A DNA stretch of 64,000 bases from Planctomycetota bacterium (GTDB lineage Bacteria > Planctomycetota > UBA1135 > GCA-002686595): contig JAPKBR010000010.1 in the NCBI GenBank assembly GCA_028823345.1, positions 25,789-89,788 on the forward strand, in the 5' to 3' direction. Both the position numbers and the translations under genes were made by a program. The stretch's first letter is position 1. Each line of letters starts with the position of its first letter. The notes under the pieces are model-generated. The model did not search any database. It worked only from the letters and a program-made list of their open reading frames with translations, and was not told the origin of the DNA. Positions 16,852-26,379 of this stretch are shown piece after piece.

Positions 16852-19800
16852 TCAACGATCCCGGGCGCCCGCTAGCAGGGCACGGTAGTGGTGGTGGGCC
16901 CGTTTGTGTTCCCCGGCTGCCACCAAGGCATCCGCGAGACGCAGGCGCGTACCACGCTCCTCGGGGTTCGCTCGCACGATGTCCTCCAGCAATTTGATGG
17001 CCTTTTCAGGGGCTTTGGCCCGCACTAGACACATGGCAAGGCGACCGGCGAGGTCACTGTTGAGGGTTACTCCTGCCTGGTGTCGTTGCAGCATCCAGTG
17101 TAGGCGGTGCGCATCACTATTCGAGGGGTCGGTGGCTCCCAGGTAGGCATCGAGGAACCCGGCCGTCAGGCGTGCTCCGTCCAGGCCGCGGTCCAGAAGG
17201 CGGGTGAAGATAACCAAGGCCTCGTCGCCATTGCCGGACCAGGTGAGGGCTTCGCCCATGGCCAAAGCCACGTCCGCGTTTCCAGGATCGGTGGTGTGCA
17301 GTTCACGGAAGATCCGTACGGCACCATCAAAGTTCCCTTGCCAGGTCAAGACGTTGGCTAGGTCGATATGCAGACTGATGTCCGTGGGGTTGTCCCGCAG
17401 AATGCCACGCAGTGTCGCTTCGGACTTCTCGAAGTCGCCAAGAGCACTGTGGATGGCCACCAGCTGTCGAAGGGTCTCTTCGTTCTGGGGTAGTACCGAG
17501 TACTGACGCAGGGCTTCTTCGGCAAGTCCAGCTTGCAAGAGGATGCCAGCGTATTCGCGTCGAACCTTCTGGTCCTCGGGCCGGGCTGCCACGATGCGCC
17601 GGAAGATGTCCATGGCTGCGTACTCGTCGCCGGATCGCAAGATGTTCCGTGCTGCAAGGTTCTCGAATTCTTGGTAGTGGGCGGCTTGGTTTATGGGGTC
17701 GAGGACAGCAATCCAGCGGGAGGATAGATCAGCGGCTTCATCGAAGCGGCTGGCTCCTGTGAGAGCAGCCACCAGAGCCTTGCCCATGTCCGGATCTTCC
17801 GGAGTGTAGGTGGTCAGAATACGGCAGACGCGCACCAGTTCATCGGTGCGGCCGCGCACCTCAAGTGCCTCCTTGAGCAGAATGAGGCGCTGTTGATCCG
17901 GGTACTCATCGGCCAGGGTCTCGACCAGAATACGGTCCAAGTCTTTGCCCTCGAGGAGGGAAAGGTCAATCTGTCCGCTGTCCATAGAGCGCACCAACAA
18001 GAGGTCATCGTTGTGCACTCGCTGGAAGACTCCCACGGCCACTGGAGCCAAGGCCAGTACAGCAATGGTCGCGGCTGCCACGGGGCGTACCACGGGCTTG
18101 CGTTGTTCGGTGTGTTCGACGGCCAAGTCCTGGCGCATTTTGGGCTCTTCGCTGAGTTCCAAAAGAGACTGGAGGGTGCTCCGGCCTTGGTCTTCAAAAT
18201 TATCAAAGTTCAGCACATACTCGAGGATGCGGTGGGGAGGCCCGGTGACCTCGCGGGTTACCGAGACCGAGATCATGGCAAACACCGAACCGAGGGGCGT
18301 GTAGATCTCTGCCCGCATTTTATCTCCTTCGGCCACTTCCGAAGCCAAAAGGCAGCGCATGGCGCGAGTCGAAATGTCGCGGGTGCTGCAGTAGATATCG
18401 CCGGCATCGGTTTCAAGGCGCACAGGTATCTTGAAGGGAGCTCGACCAATTTCGCGCTTGGAGAACAAGCTGCTGGTCCGCGGATTGGTGCGGTGGCGGT
18501 CGAATACCTGGTACCAAGGGGCCACCACGAAACGCTGCACCAGGCGACTGGCTGCGTCGATGGCCTCGGGCGGCGGGTCGATGAACTCAACACCGTAGCG
18601 ATAAATGGATGTTCCATCTACGCCTTCGCCCTGCTTGTGGGCGGCGTAGCGGATGATACCTTGGGTCTCTAGGGTGTCGTTACTGACGATTAGTTTGACA
18701 GTGCCGCGCTCATTGACCGGCAAGCTGTTGTAGGCAACAAAGCCCAAGCCTTCCTCATTGAGATCAGTGGAGACACCCATACCCTCGATGGTCCGGCCAT
18801 CCTGGTCGGTGAAGCTATACTTGAGGGGCATGTTCAAGCGGTGGCGGTAGCCCTCGCGCTTGGAAGAGGGGGTCATGGCAGTCCGCAGGTACGCAATGGC
18901 ATAGCGGGCGTGGTGCAAGATCAGGAAGGTCGCGATGCCCAAGCCTAATAGTTCGAGCTGAGGATCAAACAGGAGGTGCCGGGACCAACCGTAGATCAGA
19001 GAGAACTGACATAGGGCCAGCAGCACGATCTGTGGCAAGACGTGGGGCAGGATCGAACCCTGACGGCCACCACGCTTGTTGGTCACAACGAACTTGGACT
19101 TCTTGCGGTAGACCAGTGCACGCACTGTGGCTCGGATCTGGGTCCAGAAGTTGGCCATGTTGAAGAACTCGACCAAGTCGTAGTTCATGTAGCCGCGATA
19201 GACCGCCTTGAGGGACACCATCATGAGCACGATGTAGGTCACGAAGACCGCAGCCAGGGTCGGAGTGAACTCCTTGACCGGGGACACGCCCGTGAGGAGC
19301 ATCAGGATCGGGGTCAGGTACAGGGCCAGGCGGGGCAGACCTCCTGCCCAGTGGATGATGGACCCAAAGTAGGTTAGGCGCTGAACGAGGGTCAGCCCCT
19401 TCATGGTCAGGGGGTTGTCGTAGGCCAGGATACTCAGGTTCCCTTCGGCCCAGCGCAGACGCTGGGTATGGAAAGTGGTCACATCGGCGGCTCCCTGCCC
19501 TGCAATCAGGCGCTCGGGCACGAACATCGATTTCCAACCCCGGGCAGCCATACGGATTCCCGTGTGCATGTCCTCGGTAATCGTCTCGGTCGCGATGTAG
19601 CCCACATCCTTGAGGGCCTCGCGCCGGAAGAGGGCCGCCGAGCCGGCAAAGATTACCGAGTTGGTGGCCGTGCGTCCTGGCTGAATGACCTTGTAGAAGA
19701 GCTCTCCCTCATCCCAGAAGCGTCCCTTTTCGTAGTTCACACGACCCTGGAAGGTGTCGAAGTTGGAGAACGCGTGGGGGGACTGCACGATGCCCAATTC

Positions 19801-20439
19801 CGGATCCCGGAAGTAGCCGATCATGCGTGTAAGGAAGTGTGGCTCGGGGACGTGGTCCGCATCGAGGATCGCAAGAAACTCGCCGTCCGTCTGGTCGAGC
19901 GCGTTGTTCAGGTTGCCCGCCTTAGCGTGGAGGTTGTTGTCACGAGTGATGTAGTGCACGCCCAGCTCTTCACATAGCTGGCGCATCTCATCCCTCTTTC
20001 CATCATCCAGTAGGAAGGTGCGGTGGGGGTAGTCCATGGCCAAGCAGGCCTGCAGCGTGCCCCGAAGAATGGCTAGATCCTCGTTGTAGGTGGGGACAAA
20101 AACGTCGACGGTGACGTTCTCGAGGGGCGGCTGTTCCTCAGGGCTCTGGGTGTCCCAGACTTGCATGAAGAACAAGAAGAGGGACATTCCTCCCCATATT
20201 TCAGCTGCGTAGAGCATCCACGAGGCGATGCTGGCATACAGGCTCTGATGATTGAGCGTGTAGAGGCCTCTGTATGCCAGGTAGACCAGTGTCACAAGGG
20301 CACAGGTCGCCATCAGGGCTTGTCTCGGTTTTTGGGACACGATAGGGAAGGGGTGAGTCGAGGTGGGGGGGTGAAGAATGTCGGCACTTCGGGAGTACAC
20401 CCTGAGTCTCCCTTGTTGAAAGTGATCGTGCGGCACCAA
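16852..20439 (-). CDS. Cellulose-synthase-like GT2 fused to two PilZ domains and periplasmic TPR tail
   Basis: 1195 residues. After two or more TM helices (about 43-95) comes a BcsA-type GT2 core with DDGKR (145-149), DADH (193-196), TED (288-290) and QRLRW (326-330), then further TM helices to about 515. Two PilZ-like domains follow: RxxxR at 528-532 with DLNEEG (559-564), and RxxxR at 662-666 with DISTRA (688-693), so c-di-GMP control is likely. A further TM helix at 783-805 leads to TPR-like repeats (about 830-1195) that would be periplasmic. Standard BcsA ends after one PilZ. The start is a TTG at 20439; an ATG at 20313 directly before TM1 is possible. Probable product: a beta-glucan, identity unproven. 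Confidence 0.85.
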   Translation of the reverse strand: MVPHDHFQQGRLRVYSRSADILHPPTSTHPFPIVSQKPRQALMATCALVTLVYLAYRGLYTLNHQSLYASIASWMLYAAEIWGGMSLFLFFMQVWDTQSPEEQPPLENVTVDVFVPTYNEDLAILRGTLQACLAMDYPHRTFLLDDGKRDEMRQLCEELGVHYITRDNNLHAKAGNLNNALDQTDGEFLAILDADHVPEPHFLTRMIGYFRDPELGIVQSPHAFSNFDTFQGRVNYEKGRFWDEGELFYKVIQPGRTATNSVIFAGSAALFRREALKDVGYIATETITEDMHTGIRMAARGWKSMFVPERLIAGQGAADVTTFHTQRLRWAEGNLSILAYDNPLTMKGLTLVQRLTYFGSIIHWAGGLPRLALYLTPILMLLTGVSPVKEFTPTLAAVFVTYIVLMMVSLKAVYRGYMNYDLVEFFNMANFWTQIRATVRALVYRKKSKFVVTNKRGGRQGSILPHVLPQIVLLALCQFSLIYGWSRHLLFDPQLELLGLGIATFLILHHARYAIAYLRTAMTPSSKREGYRHRLNMPLKYSFTDQDGRTIEGMGVSTDLNEEGLGFVAYNSLPVNERGTVKLIVSNDTLETQGIIRYAAHKQGEGVDGTSIYRYGVEFIDPPPEAIDAASRLVQRFVVAPWYQVFDRHRTNPRTSSLFSKREIGRAPFKIPVRLETDAGDIYCSTRDISTRAMRCLLASEVAEGDKMRAEIYTPLGSVFAMISVSVTREVTGPPHRILEYVLNFDNFEDQGRSTLQSLLELSEEPKMRQDLAVEHTEQRKPVVRPVAAATIAVLALAPVAVGVFQRVHNDDLLLVRSMDSGQIDLSLLEGKDLDRILVETLADEYPDQQRLILLKEALEVRGRTDELVRVCRILTTYTPEDPDMGKALVAALTGASRFDEAADLSSRWIAVLDPINQAAHYQEFENLAARNILRSGDEYAAMDIFRRIVAARPEDQKVRREYAGILLQAGLAEEALRQYSVLPQNEETLRQLVAIHSALGDFEKSEATLRGILRDNPTDISLHIDLANVLTWQGNFDGAVRIFRELHTTDPGNADVALAMGEALTWSGNGDEALVIFTRLLDRGLDGARLTAGFLDAYLGATDPSNSDAHRLHWMLQRHQAGVTLNSDLAGRLAMCLVRAKAPEKAIKLLEDIVRANPEERGTRLRLADALVAAGEHKRAHHHYRALLAGARDR

Positions 20440-20567
20440 ATATAAGGATGTCGCTTATCGGGAATGGTTCTGAGGCCGAGTGTCTCGAAGCGATTCAACG
20501 AAAGCCCTTCAGGTTAGGGGGATGAGGATCCGAATCTCTTATTTCTAGGACTCCAATTAATATTCCC
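20440..20567. promoter_or_regulatory. Divergent promoter region of the exopolysaccharide locus
   Basis: This 128-bp gap separates the divergent synthase and exporter genes and must hold both promoters. An inverted repeat ATAAG-N7-CTTAT (20442-20446 with 20454-20458) next to the synthase start is an operator candidate. The right side is AT-rich (about 20535-20565) compared with the surroundings. No confident -10/-35 pair is seen. Confidence 0.4.
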
Positions 20568-23500
20568 ATGAATCACTCCCCCTCTCGGCGCGCCACGTGT
20601 GTTTGTCTACTCCTCTTTCTTGGTGTGCTCAGTGCCTGTCGCCCTGCAGACCCAGTCTCCTCGACTCGCCAGGGGCAGTTACAGCCGCCCACGGCCAGTT
20701 CCGCAGTGCCTCCCAGTGTCTTTGGTCCGGGACCTGTTCAGCGTCTCACCCCTCAGCGCACCATGCTGAACGTGGGTGATCCCAGCTTCCCCACCCTCCA
20801 GCGCCCTGGCTCTGTACCCCAGGACCCCCTGGTGCGCACACCTGAACAGGAATTGCTGTTGCGCTCCGCGCGCAACGCTCTTGCATTGGGACACCTTGGA
20901 GAAGCCCTGGACCTTTTTGATTCATACCTTTTGCAGCTTCCGGATGACCAAGAGGTGCGCATTGAGTATGCGGGTCTATTGGTGCGTGAAGGGAAATTGG
21001 CCGGAGCGCGGGAGATGTATGAGGAAGCAATCATCATGAAATCCACGGACACCGGGCTGCGTCGCAGCTTGGCAGATGTGTTCATCATGGGCGGTGAGTA
21101 CGGCCTAGCGGTGAAGCAGCTGGAAGAGGTCGTGGCCCTGCAACCCGAAGATCTGGATGCGGCAGCTATGCTCTGCCGGACCTACACCTGGCTGAAGGAT
21201 TTTGAGCGCGCCCAGGAGGTGTACGAACGCCATTTGCGCAAGCTCGACCCCTCAAGCGAAGCCGACCAGCTCCTGCTAGCGCCGGTTTTGCTCGATATGC
21301 AGCGGCCCCGAGAAGCTCTGCCCTACTTGGAGCGCCTCCACAGGCGTTATCCCCGGGAATTGCGCTGGGCCACGCACATGGTGCTTTGCTATCAGCTCAC
21401 AGGCCAAGGCGAGCGTGCGGCCAAGACCGTCCTGGCCATGGCTTCTCTGGAGCCTAGCGCGATCGACATGCGAATCCGCCTCGGCGATCAGTTGCTGTCC
21501 TTGCAGAATTACAAGCTTGCCATGCAGGTCAACGAGCAGGTTATGCGGGCTTCCCCTACAGACCCGATGGCGCGCCTAATGGCCGCCCGGATTCTGTTGG
21601 AGGCATATGATACATCTCGGGCCAGGGAGGCCCTGGAAGCCTTGGATCACGAATTGGGCACCGTGCGCAAGTACCAATTGGCCCTTGCGCAGCTCTATCA
21701 CTTGACCGGTGAGTGGGTTGCGTCTCAGAGCGTCTTTGAGATGATGTTGCTCGATAATGAGGATGACCACGAGGTGCGAATTCGCCTGGCGATGCTTCGA
21801 CGCGAAAAGGGTGACTTCCAGCAGGCCAAAGCCGAGCTGCGCAAAGTTCCCCTCGCCACACCCCAAGGCCCACGGGCCCGACTCGAATTGGGCCTGACTC
21901 TGATTGCTCAGGGCCGTGCCACGGACGCGGTGGGGATTTGCTCTGCCCTTGCTGCCCAACGTCCCAACGATGTGGATGTGCTTCTGGGCCTGGTGCGTGC
22001 ACAGTTGGAAATGGGTGCGATCACCCAGGCCAAGGCTACTTGCCAGCGCTTTGTGGACGGGCACCCCTCGGACAACATGGCCATCGGCCAGGTGCGCGTG
22101 CTCTTGGCGAATGCTCACCTACAGGAAGGCAACGCCGTACAGGCAGCGCGCATCTACCAGATGGCTCTGTCCGAGCCGACTGTGCATGCGCCGGAAGTCT
22201 TCTATGGACTTTCCTTAGCTCGCACCCGGGGAGTCAACTCCGCCGCAGGCGAAATGGCAATGATGTCTTCCACCGTGGTTTCAAGCGGTGAGGACGTGCG
22301 CTTGCGCATTGAGTTGGGCAAGCTGGCCCTGGGCGACCAGGATTACCGCCGTGCCATTGGCTATCTGTCCAACGTGCTGCGTTGGCAACCGAACAACATC
22401 ACCGCTATGGTGCTCCTGGGTGAGGCTGAGAGTCTAGCCCTCAAGGCCGGAGTCGACGCATCACCCGTGCGCACCTTCTCCACCGCCCTAGCGCGGAACC
22501 CTGGCAACACTCGGGCCCGCTTGGGCCTGGCTCGGGCCTATGTGATTAGGCGTGAGTTTGACCTTGCAATTCCCGAATATGATGCACTCGTGGCCCAGGA
22601 CGCAGGCTATGCCTTCGCCAAACGGGAGTACGCGCGTGCCCTCTACTGGGACCATCGCTACGAGGAGGCTTTTGAGGCCTACGATGAGTTGATCGCTGGC
22701 TTGCCCACGGAAGCCGTTGCGGTCGATGTGTTCGGCAGTGGCTCGCCGGGATTTGGGGCGCGGGCCGAGTTCGACTTCGAGGCAGAGTTGGAGCTTTCCG
22801 AGGCGGTACGCCTTGAACTCGCTGCCAAGATCAACCGGGACTGGCGTCCTGCTATTGCCACCAAGGCCCTCGAGCAGCTAGTGGTTTTGGAACCCGCAAA
22901 CCAAGAGGCGCTCTTTGACCTGGCTCAGCTCGATCATCGTCGTGGCCATACCAGTCGTGCCATGCACCAATACGAAGAGTTAATCAAACTCTCTGGTGGA
23001 CACCGCGAGGCGACCCAGGCCCTGGCGGGTGCTGAGCGCGAAATTTCAACGCGCGTGGATGTGATCACCGGCAACGAAGACCGCAGTGGACGAGATGGTC
23101 TGGCGGTGATCAAGGAGGCCTGGACCCTGTCTGATGTTTCATTCCCCCTTGGGGATCGCGCGGACTATGCGGGTATCGGCATCGGCCGTCGTTCCTATGA
23201 CGCGGGCAGCGATGTCGTGCTGAACGCAAACGTGTTGCGTGTCTTTGGATCGAGCGAAGTTGGACAGAGCACGGTCATTGACGGCCGTATCGAGATTCCA
23301 GCCTATGACATGGAAGGGTTCCTGAACGAGAGGATCTACTATGACATGGGTGTTCGATACACTTCTGACTCAGAGATGGCTATAGACGTGCGCCTCTTCA
23401 GCGAACCCGTTGCGGAGAACCTGGAGACCATGCGTCGTGACCTCAACCGTTCCGGTGCACGAGTAGGCTTGTCTAAAAAGGCATCCCAACGGGTGGACTA

Positions 23501-23963
23501 TGGGGGCAGCATGATGTTTGCTAACTACTCGGACAATAACTCCCAGCTAGAGGCCAACCTTTACGCCGCCTACGAGTTCAACCCGGCGCCCATGGAATTC
23601 CGCATGCTCTTGAAAGCAGACTTCGAGAACTTCACCAGTGAGAACACGGACTTGACCGATTCTGTCCTAGCGGATTTGGATACTCCCTACTTCGCTCCCA
23701 AGGGGTACTCGGTGTATTCCCTGCAATTGGACTGGAAGCACCAGTTCGGCGATGACTGGTTCACCGGTTCGAAGGAGATGTACTACCGGGCCTCAGGTCG
23801 GGCTGCACTCGACGCGAACTCAGTGGGCTACTACGAGTTCGATGTGGGAGCCGCCTATGACTTTACCGACTGGTTCGGTGTGCGCTTAGGAGTCCGACTG
23901 CTGCGATCCAGTGCGATCGACATGACGACCACCAATGCACTGGTCGTTGTCCGTTGGCCTTAA
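20568..23963 (+). CDS. BcsC-like TPR lipoprotein with C-terminal outer-membrane barrel
   Basis: 1131 residues. Lipoprotein signal with lipobox LSAC (Cys about residue 24). From about residue 90 to 830 there are at least a dozen tetratricopeptide repeats (for example GHLGEALDLFDSYLLQLPDD). The last 290 residues switch to alternating strands rich in Tyr, Asp and Gly and end in VVVRW-P, as expected for a beta-barrel. This is the layout of BcsC-type exporters, where a periplasmic TPR arm guides polysaccharide to an outer-membrane pore. The gene is divergent from the synthase and is followed 25 bp later by a GH5 lipoprotein gene. A lipid-anchored N-terminus is unusual for BcsC. Confidence 0.8.
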   Translation: MNHSPSRRATCVCLLLFLGVLSACRPADPVSSTRQGQLQPPTASSAVPPSVFGPGPVQRLTPQRTMLNVGDPSFPTLQRPGSVPQDPLVRTPEQELLLRSARNALALGHLGEALDLFDSYLLQLPDDQEVRIEYAGLLVREGKLAGAREMYEEAIIMKSTDTGLRRSLADVFIMGGEYGLAVKQLEEVVALQPEDLDAAAMLCRTYTWLKDFERAQEVYERHLRKLDPSSEADQLLLAPVLLDMQRPREALPYLERLHRRYPRELRWATHMVLCYQLTGQGERAAKTVLAMASLEPSAIDMRIRLGDQLLSLQNYKLAMQVNEQVMRASPTDPMARLMAARILLEAYDTSRAREALEALDHELGTVRKYQLALAQLYHLTGEWVASQSVFEMMLLDNEDDHEVRIRLAMLRREKGDFQQAKAELRKVPLATPQGPRARLELGLTLIAQGRATDAVGICSALAAQRPNDVDVLLGLVRAQLEMGAITQAKATCQRFVDGHPSDNMAIGQVRVLLANAHLQEGNAVQAARIYQMALSEPTVHAPEVFYGLSLARTRGVNSAAGEMAMMSSTVVSSGEDVRLRIELGKLALGDQDYRRAIGYLSNVLRWQPNNITAMVLLGEAESLALKAGVDASPVRTFSTALARNPGNTRARLGLARAYVIRREFDLAIPEYDALVAQDAGYAFAKREYARALYWDHRYEEAFEAYDELIAGLPTEAVAVDVFGSGSPGFGARAEFDFEAELELSEAVRLELAAKINRDWRPAIATKALEQLVVLEPANQEALFDLAQLDHRRGHTSRAMHQYEELIKLSGGHREATQALAGAEREISTRVDVITGNEDRSGRDGLAVIKEAWTLSDVSFPLGDRADYAGIGIGRRSYDAGSDVVLNANVLRVFGSSEVGQSTVIDGRIEIPAYDMEGFLNERIYYDMGVRYTSDSEMAIDVRLFSEPVAENLETMRRDLNRSGARVGLSKKASQRVDYGGSMMFANYSDNNSQLEANLYAAYEFNPAPMEFRMLLKADFENFTSENTDLTDSVLADLDTPYFAPKGYSVYSLQLDWKHQFGDDWFTGSKEMYYRASGRAALDANSVGYYEFDVGAAYDFTDWFGVRLGVRLLRSSAIDMTTTNALVVVRWP

Positions 23964-23988
23964 GCCGGGGCCTGTGGAGATCGGGGCG

Positions 23989-25149
23989 ATGAACTACTGC
24001 GAGAGCATTATTGCCAAGGCTGGCAGTCTCCTGTTGTGGGGTCTTGCCTCCTGTGGCGGACCTAACGATGCGCCCACCGTGGGCTTCGGAGTAAACCTGG
24101 CGGGAGCCGAATTCGGCTCCCATGGTAAAGATTTCTCGAATGAAAACTCCGGCCGCCATGGTCAGGAATATGTGTTTCCCCAGAAGGAAACCATGGCCTA
24201 CTTCGCGAGCCGCGGCTTGCGGATTATCCGCTTGCCGCTCTCCTGGGAACGTCTACAGCCTATTCTTGGGGCGGGTCTTGATCAGTCCTACACAGGACGC
24301 GTGCTTGAACAATTGGACACGGCCGCATTCCATGGTTGCAAGGTGGTGCTCGATCTGCACAACTATGGGCGCTACCGCCTAAATGATCGTGGCCGAGCGC
24401 ATGAGTTTGTTTTGGGTGAACCCCAAGGTGGCGGCCAAGGGCTGCGCGCCGAGCACCTGAGTGATCTCTGGTTGCGACTTGGAGCCCATGTGCGGGAGCA
24501 TCCGGCTCTTATGGCTTACGGTTTGATGAATGAACCCCATGATATGGGGCGTGCGAATTGGCACGACACCTCGAATCAAGTGGTGCGCGCCCTGCGCAGT
24601 GCTCAGGATCGCACTTGGATTTGGGTCGCGGGTGATGGGTGGTCGAAGGCGCACGAATGGCTGAAACACAACCCCAAAACGCCCTGGATCAAGGACCCTC
24701 TCGAGCGTACGGCCTACGAAGCTCACCTCTATTTCGATCGTGACGGGAGCGGCCGCTATCAGTCGACTTTTGATCAGGAACTGCGAACGGATCCGAATAT
24801 CCTCTTGCGGGGCTCCGAACGTCTGGAGGTCTTTGCCCAATGGTGCGAGCGGGGAGGAGTGCAAGGAGTCATCGGTGAGTTCGGCGTGCCTTGGTTCGAA
24901 AGGCGCTGGCTGCCGGTGCTCGACGGCTTTCTAGACCGAGCTAAGGAGAAACAGATGACCGCTGTTGCCTGGGCCGGAGGAGACTGGTGGGGCGAGTACC
25001 CTCTATCCTTGCAGCCGCGTAACGATCAGGACGTTGGGCCTCTGATCGCGATCCTTCGAGCGGCGCCAAGACTGTCGCTTTCCGGCTCACTCAGGGTAGA
25101 CGTCCCTGCAGTCCAATCCGCAGGAGCAGCGATTTCCCTTCGGCAGTGA
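23989..25149 (+). CDS. GH5-family glycoside hydrolase lipoprotein
   Basis: 386 residues from the ATG at 23989, chosen because GGAG (23976-23979) precedes it and a lipoprotein signal follows at once (WGLASC, Cys 22). Key GH5 blocks: RLPLSWERLQP, DLHNYGRY, acid/base E182 in YGLMNEPHD and nucleophile E297 in VIGEFGVP. It is a close paralog of the gene at 15586-16779, sharing WERLQP/WERIQP, YEAHLYFDRDGSG/YEAHCYLDQDGSG and the Trp-rich end. Probably a membrane-anchored polymer-editing glucanase co-transcribed with the exporter. The last 59 bp overlap the convergent lipoprotein gene. Confidence 0.85.
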   Translation: MNYCESIIAKAGSLLLWGLASCGGPNDAPTVGFGVNLAGAEFGSHGKDFSNENSGRHGQEYVFPQKETMAYFASRGLRIIRLPLSWERLQPILGAGLDQSYTGRVLEQLDTAAFHGCKVVLDLHNYGRYRLNDRGRAHEFVLGEPQGGGQGLRAEHLSDLWLRLGAHVREHPALMAYGLMNEPHDMGRANWHDTSNQVVRALRSAQDRTWIWVAGDGWSKAHEWLKHNPKTPWIKDPLERTAYEAHLYFDRDGSGRYQSTFDQELRTDPNILLRGSERLEVFAQWCERGGVQGVIGEFGVPWFERRWLPVLDGFLDRAKEKQMTAVAWAGGDWWGEYPLSLQPRNDQDVGPLIAILRAAPRLSLSGSLRVDVPAVQSAGAAISLRQ

Positions 25150-26008
25150 TCACCGGAATGCGGGCGATGCCCCGCCAGGTGTTGCCCTGAGTGGTCCAAC
25201 CTTCAAGGGTTGCAGTCATAGATTTCCCCACGCTGAACTTGTCGGGAACCCCGAGCGGACCACCTGCGGGAATTTCCTCCGGGAGAGAGATGCTGTCGGG
25301 TTGCACGCCCAGCACAAGCACATCGAGGTCGTGGTTTTGTTCCCCTTGGCCCCAGCCCTTTTCGGCTGAGACTAGAAGATGGTCCCGGGCCACCATGGCT
25401 CCCAAGCGCAGAACCGCTCCGGCCACCGCAGGATTCACTTCACCAGCTGCAATCGCTCTCCAGGCCTGGGGCGCATCCAGGGGGATGCTCAAGGCGCCGA
25501 TTCTGAGGGCGTGCGGGCCGTCGGGCACAGCCCGTGGGAGGCGCGCAATCAGGGAATCGTCTCCGTCCAGCAGCAAGACAAAAGTTTCGAGTTGGCCAGC
25601 CTTGGAAAAAACCTGCACGAGCAATGCATCAAGGGGCGGCGCCGTTGGCGGGGCGCTTGCCAGGAGGCGCACTCCGTGGAGTTGATCCGCTGGAACCTCG
25701 AGGTGGGGCTGGACCCGGGCGGTGAGGGGCTTGGCCAAGCGCTCAAGGGCTCGGTCTTGGGTGGTGGTGGGTTTAGGTGTTGGCTTGTCCCCGGGATCTG
25801 GGGCGTCGGGATCTGGGGCACCCGAAACGATGGGGGTGCTGTGGCGTTTCTCTAGGGGTTCCGTGGTTTGGCTGGAGCCTTGATCGGGGCCAGCTCCCTT
25901 GGGCATCTGGCGGATTCCGGCCTTGGACCCCCCTGCGGGGCAGGCGGCGAGGACCACCACAGCGAGCCAGAGGAATTGTGGGTTGGGTTTCATGGTTGTA
26001 GGCGTCAT
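25091..26008 (-). CDS. Lipoprotein of unknown function
   Basis: 305 residues; the ATG at 25993 (MKPNPQFLW) is an equally good start. Lipobox LAAC near residue 23, then a Pro/Asp/Thr-rich disordered stretch (about 35-85), then a soluble domain of about 215 residues with alternating hydrophobic strands (ALLVQVFSKAG, TFVLLLDGDDSLIARLP, HDLDVLVLGV). I do not recognise the family. First of an apparent minus-strand run: the start is 3 bp from the stop of the upstream YtxJ gene, so probably translationally coupled. Its 3' end overlaps the convergent GH5 gene by 59 bp, both frames staying open. Confidence 0.65.
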   Translation of the reverse strand: MTPTTMKPNPQFLWLAVVVLAACPAGGSKAGIRQMPKGAGPDQGSSQTTEPLEKRHSTPIVSGAPDPDAPDPGDKPTPKPTTTQDRALERLAKPLTARVQPHLEVPADQLHGVRLLASAPPTAPPLDALLVQVFSKAGQLETFVLLLDGDDSLIARLPRAVPDGPHALRIGALSIPLDAPQAWRAIAAGEVNPAVAGAVLRLGAMVARDHLLVSAEKGWGQGEQNHDLDVLVLGVQPDSISLPEEIPAGGPLGVPDKFSVGKSMTATLEGWTTQGNTWRGIARIPVITAEGKSLLLRIGLQGRLP

Positions 26009-26011
26009 GGA

Positions 26012-26362
26012 TTAGCCCCTCTTAGCACGGAAGTAAGTGGCAGTCAAGTTGCTGTGGCTATCGTGCCAGCGTAGTTCGCCGGCTTCGAACCACAGGGCTT
26101 GGGGTGATTGATGCTCGATCTGGAGGGCGCTGGTTAGGCCGCGGGCAAGGGAGCGGCGGGCAAGAACATCGATCGTCACCGTGATCAATGGGTCGTCGTC
26201 GGCGAGTCCCTTGAGGTAGTTCTTAAACTCCCATTGCGCCTTGTGGGAAATGGGGCAGGTTGGGCTGGCCTTGAATACGACCACGGGGCCCTCGGCGCTG
26301 GCGGCGCGCAGGATGGGGAGGGCCGCAGCGGGATCATCGGGCAATTCGATGGTGCGGGGCAT
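26012..26362 (-). CDS. ytxJ: Bacilliredoxin-type protein (YtxJ/BrxC family)
   Basis: 116 residues, a complete YtxJ-type thioredoxin fold. VVVFKASPTCPISHKAQWEF gives a single active-site Cys in a TCPIS motif, followed by VTIDVLARRSLARGLTSALQIEHQSPQALWF with the cis-Pro, then WHDSHSNLT. In Firmicutes this family removes bacillithiol from proteins. The sequence has one reactive Cys, not CxxC, which fits a monothiol mechanism. Whether this organism makes bacillithiol cannot be seen. Lies between a zinc-ribbon membrane protein and a lipoprotein in one minus-strand run with gaps of 3 and 17 bp. Confidence 0.85.
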   Translation of the reverse strand: MPRTIELPDDPAAALPILRAASAEGPVVVFKASPTCPISHKAQWEFKNYLKGLADDDPLITVTIDVLARRSLARGLTSALQIEHQSPQALWFEAGELRWHDSHSNLTATYFRAKRG

Positions 26363-26379
26363 GGTTGGATCGACCGGAT

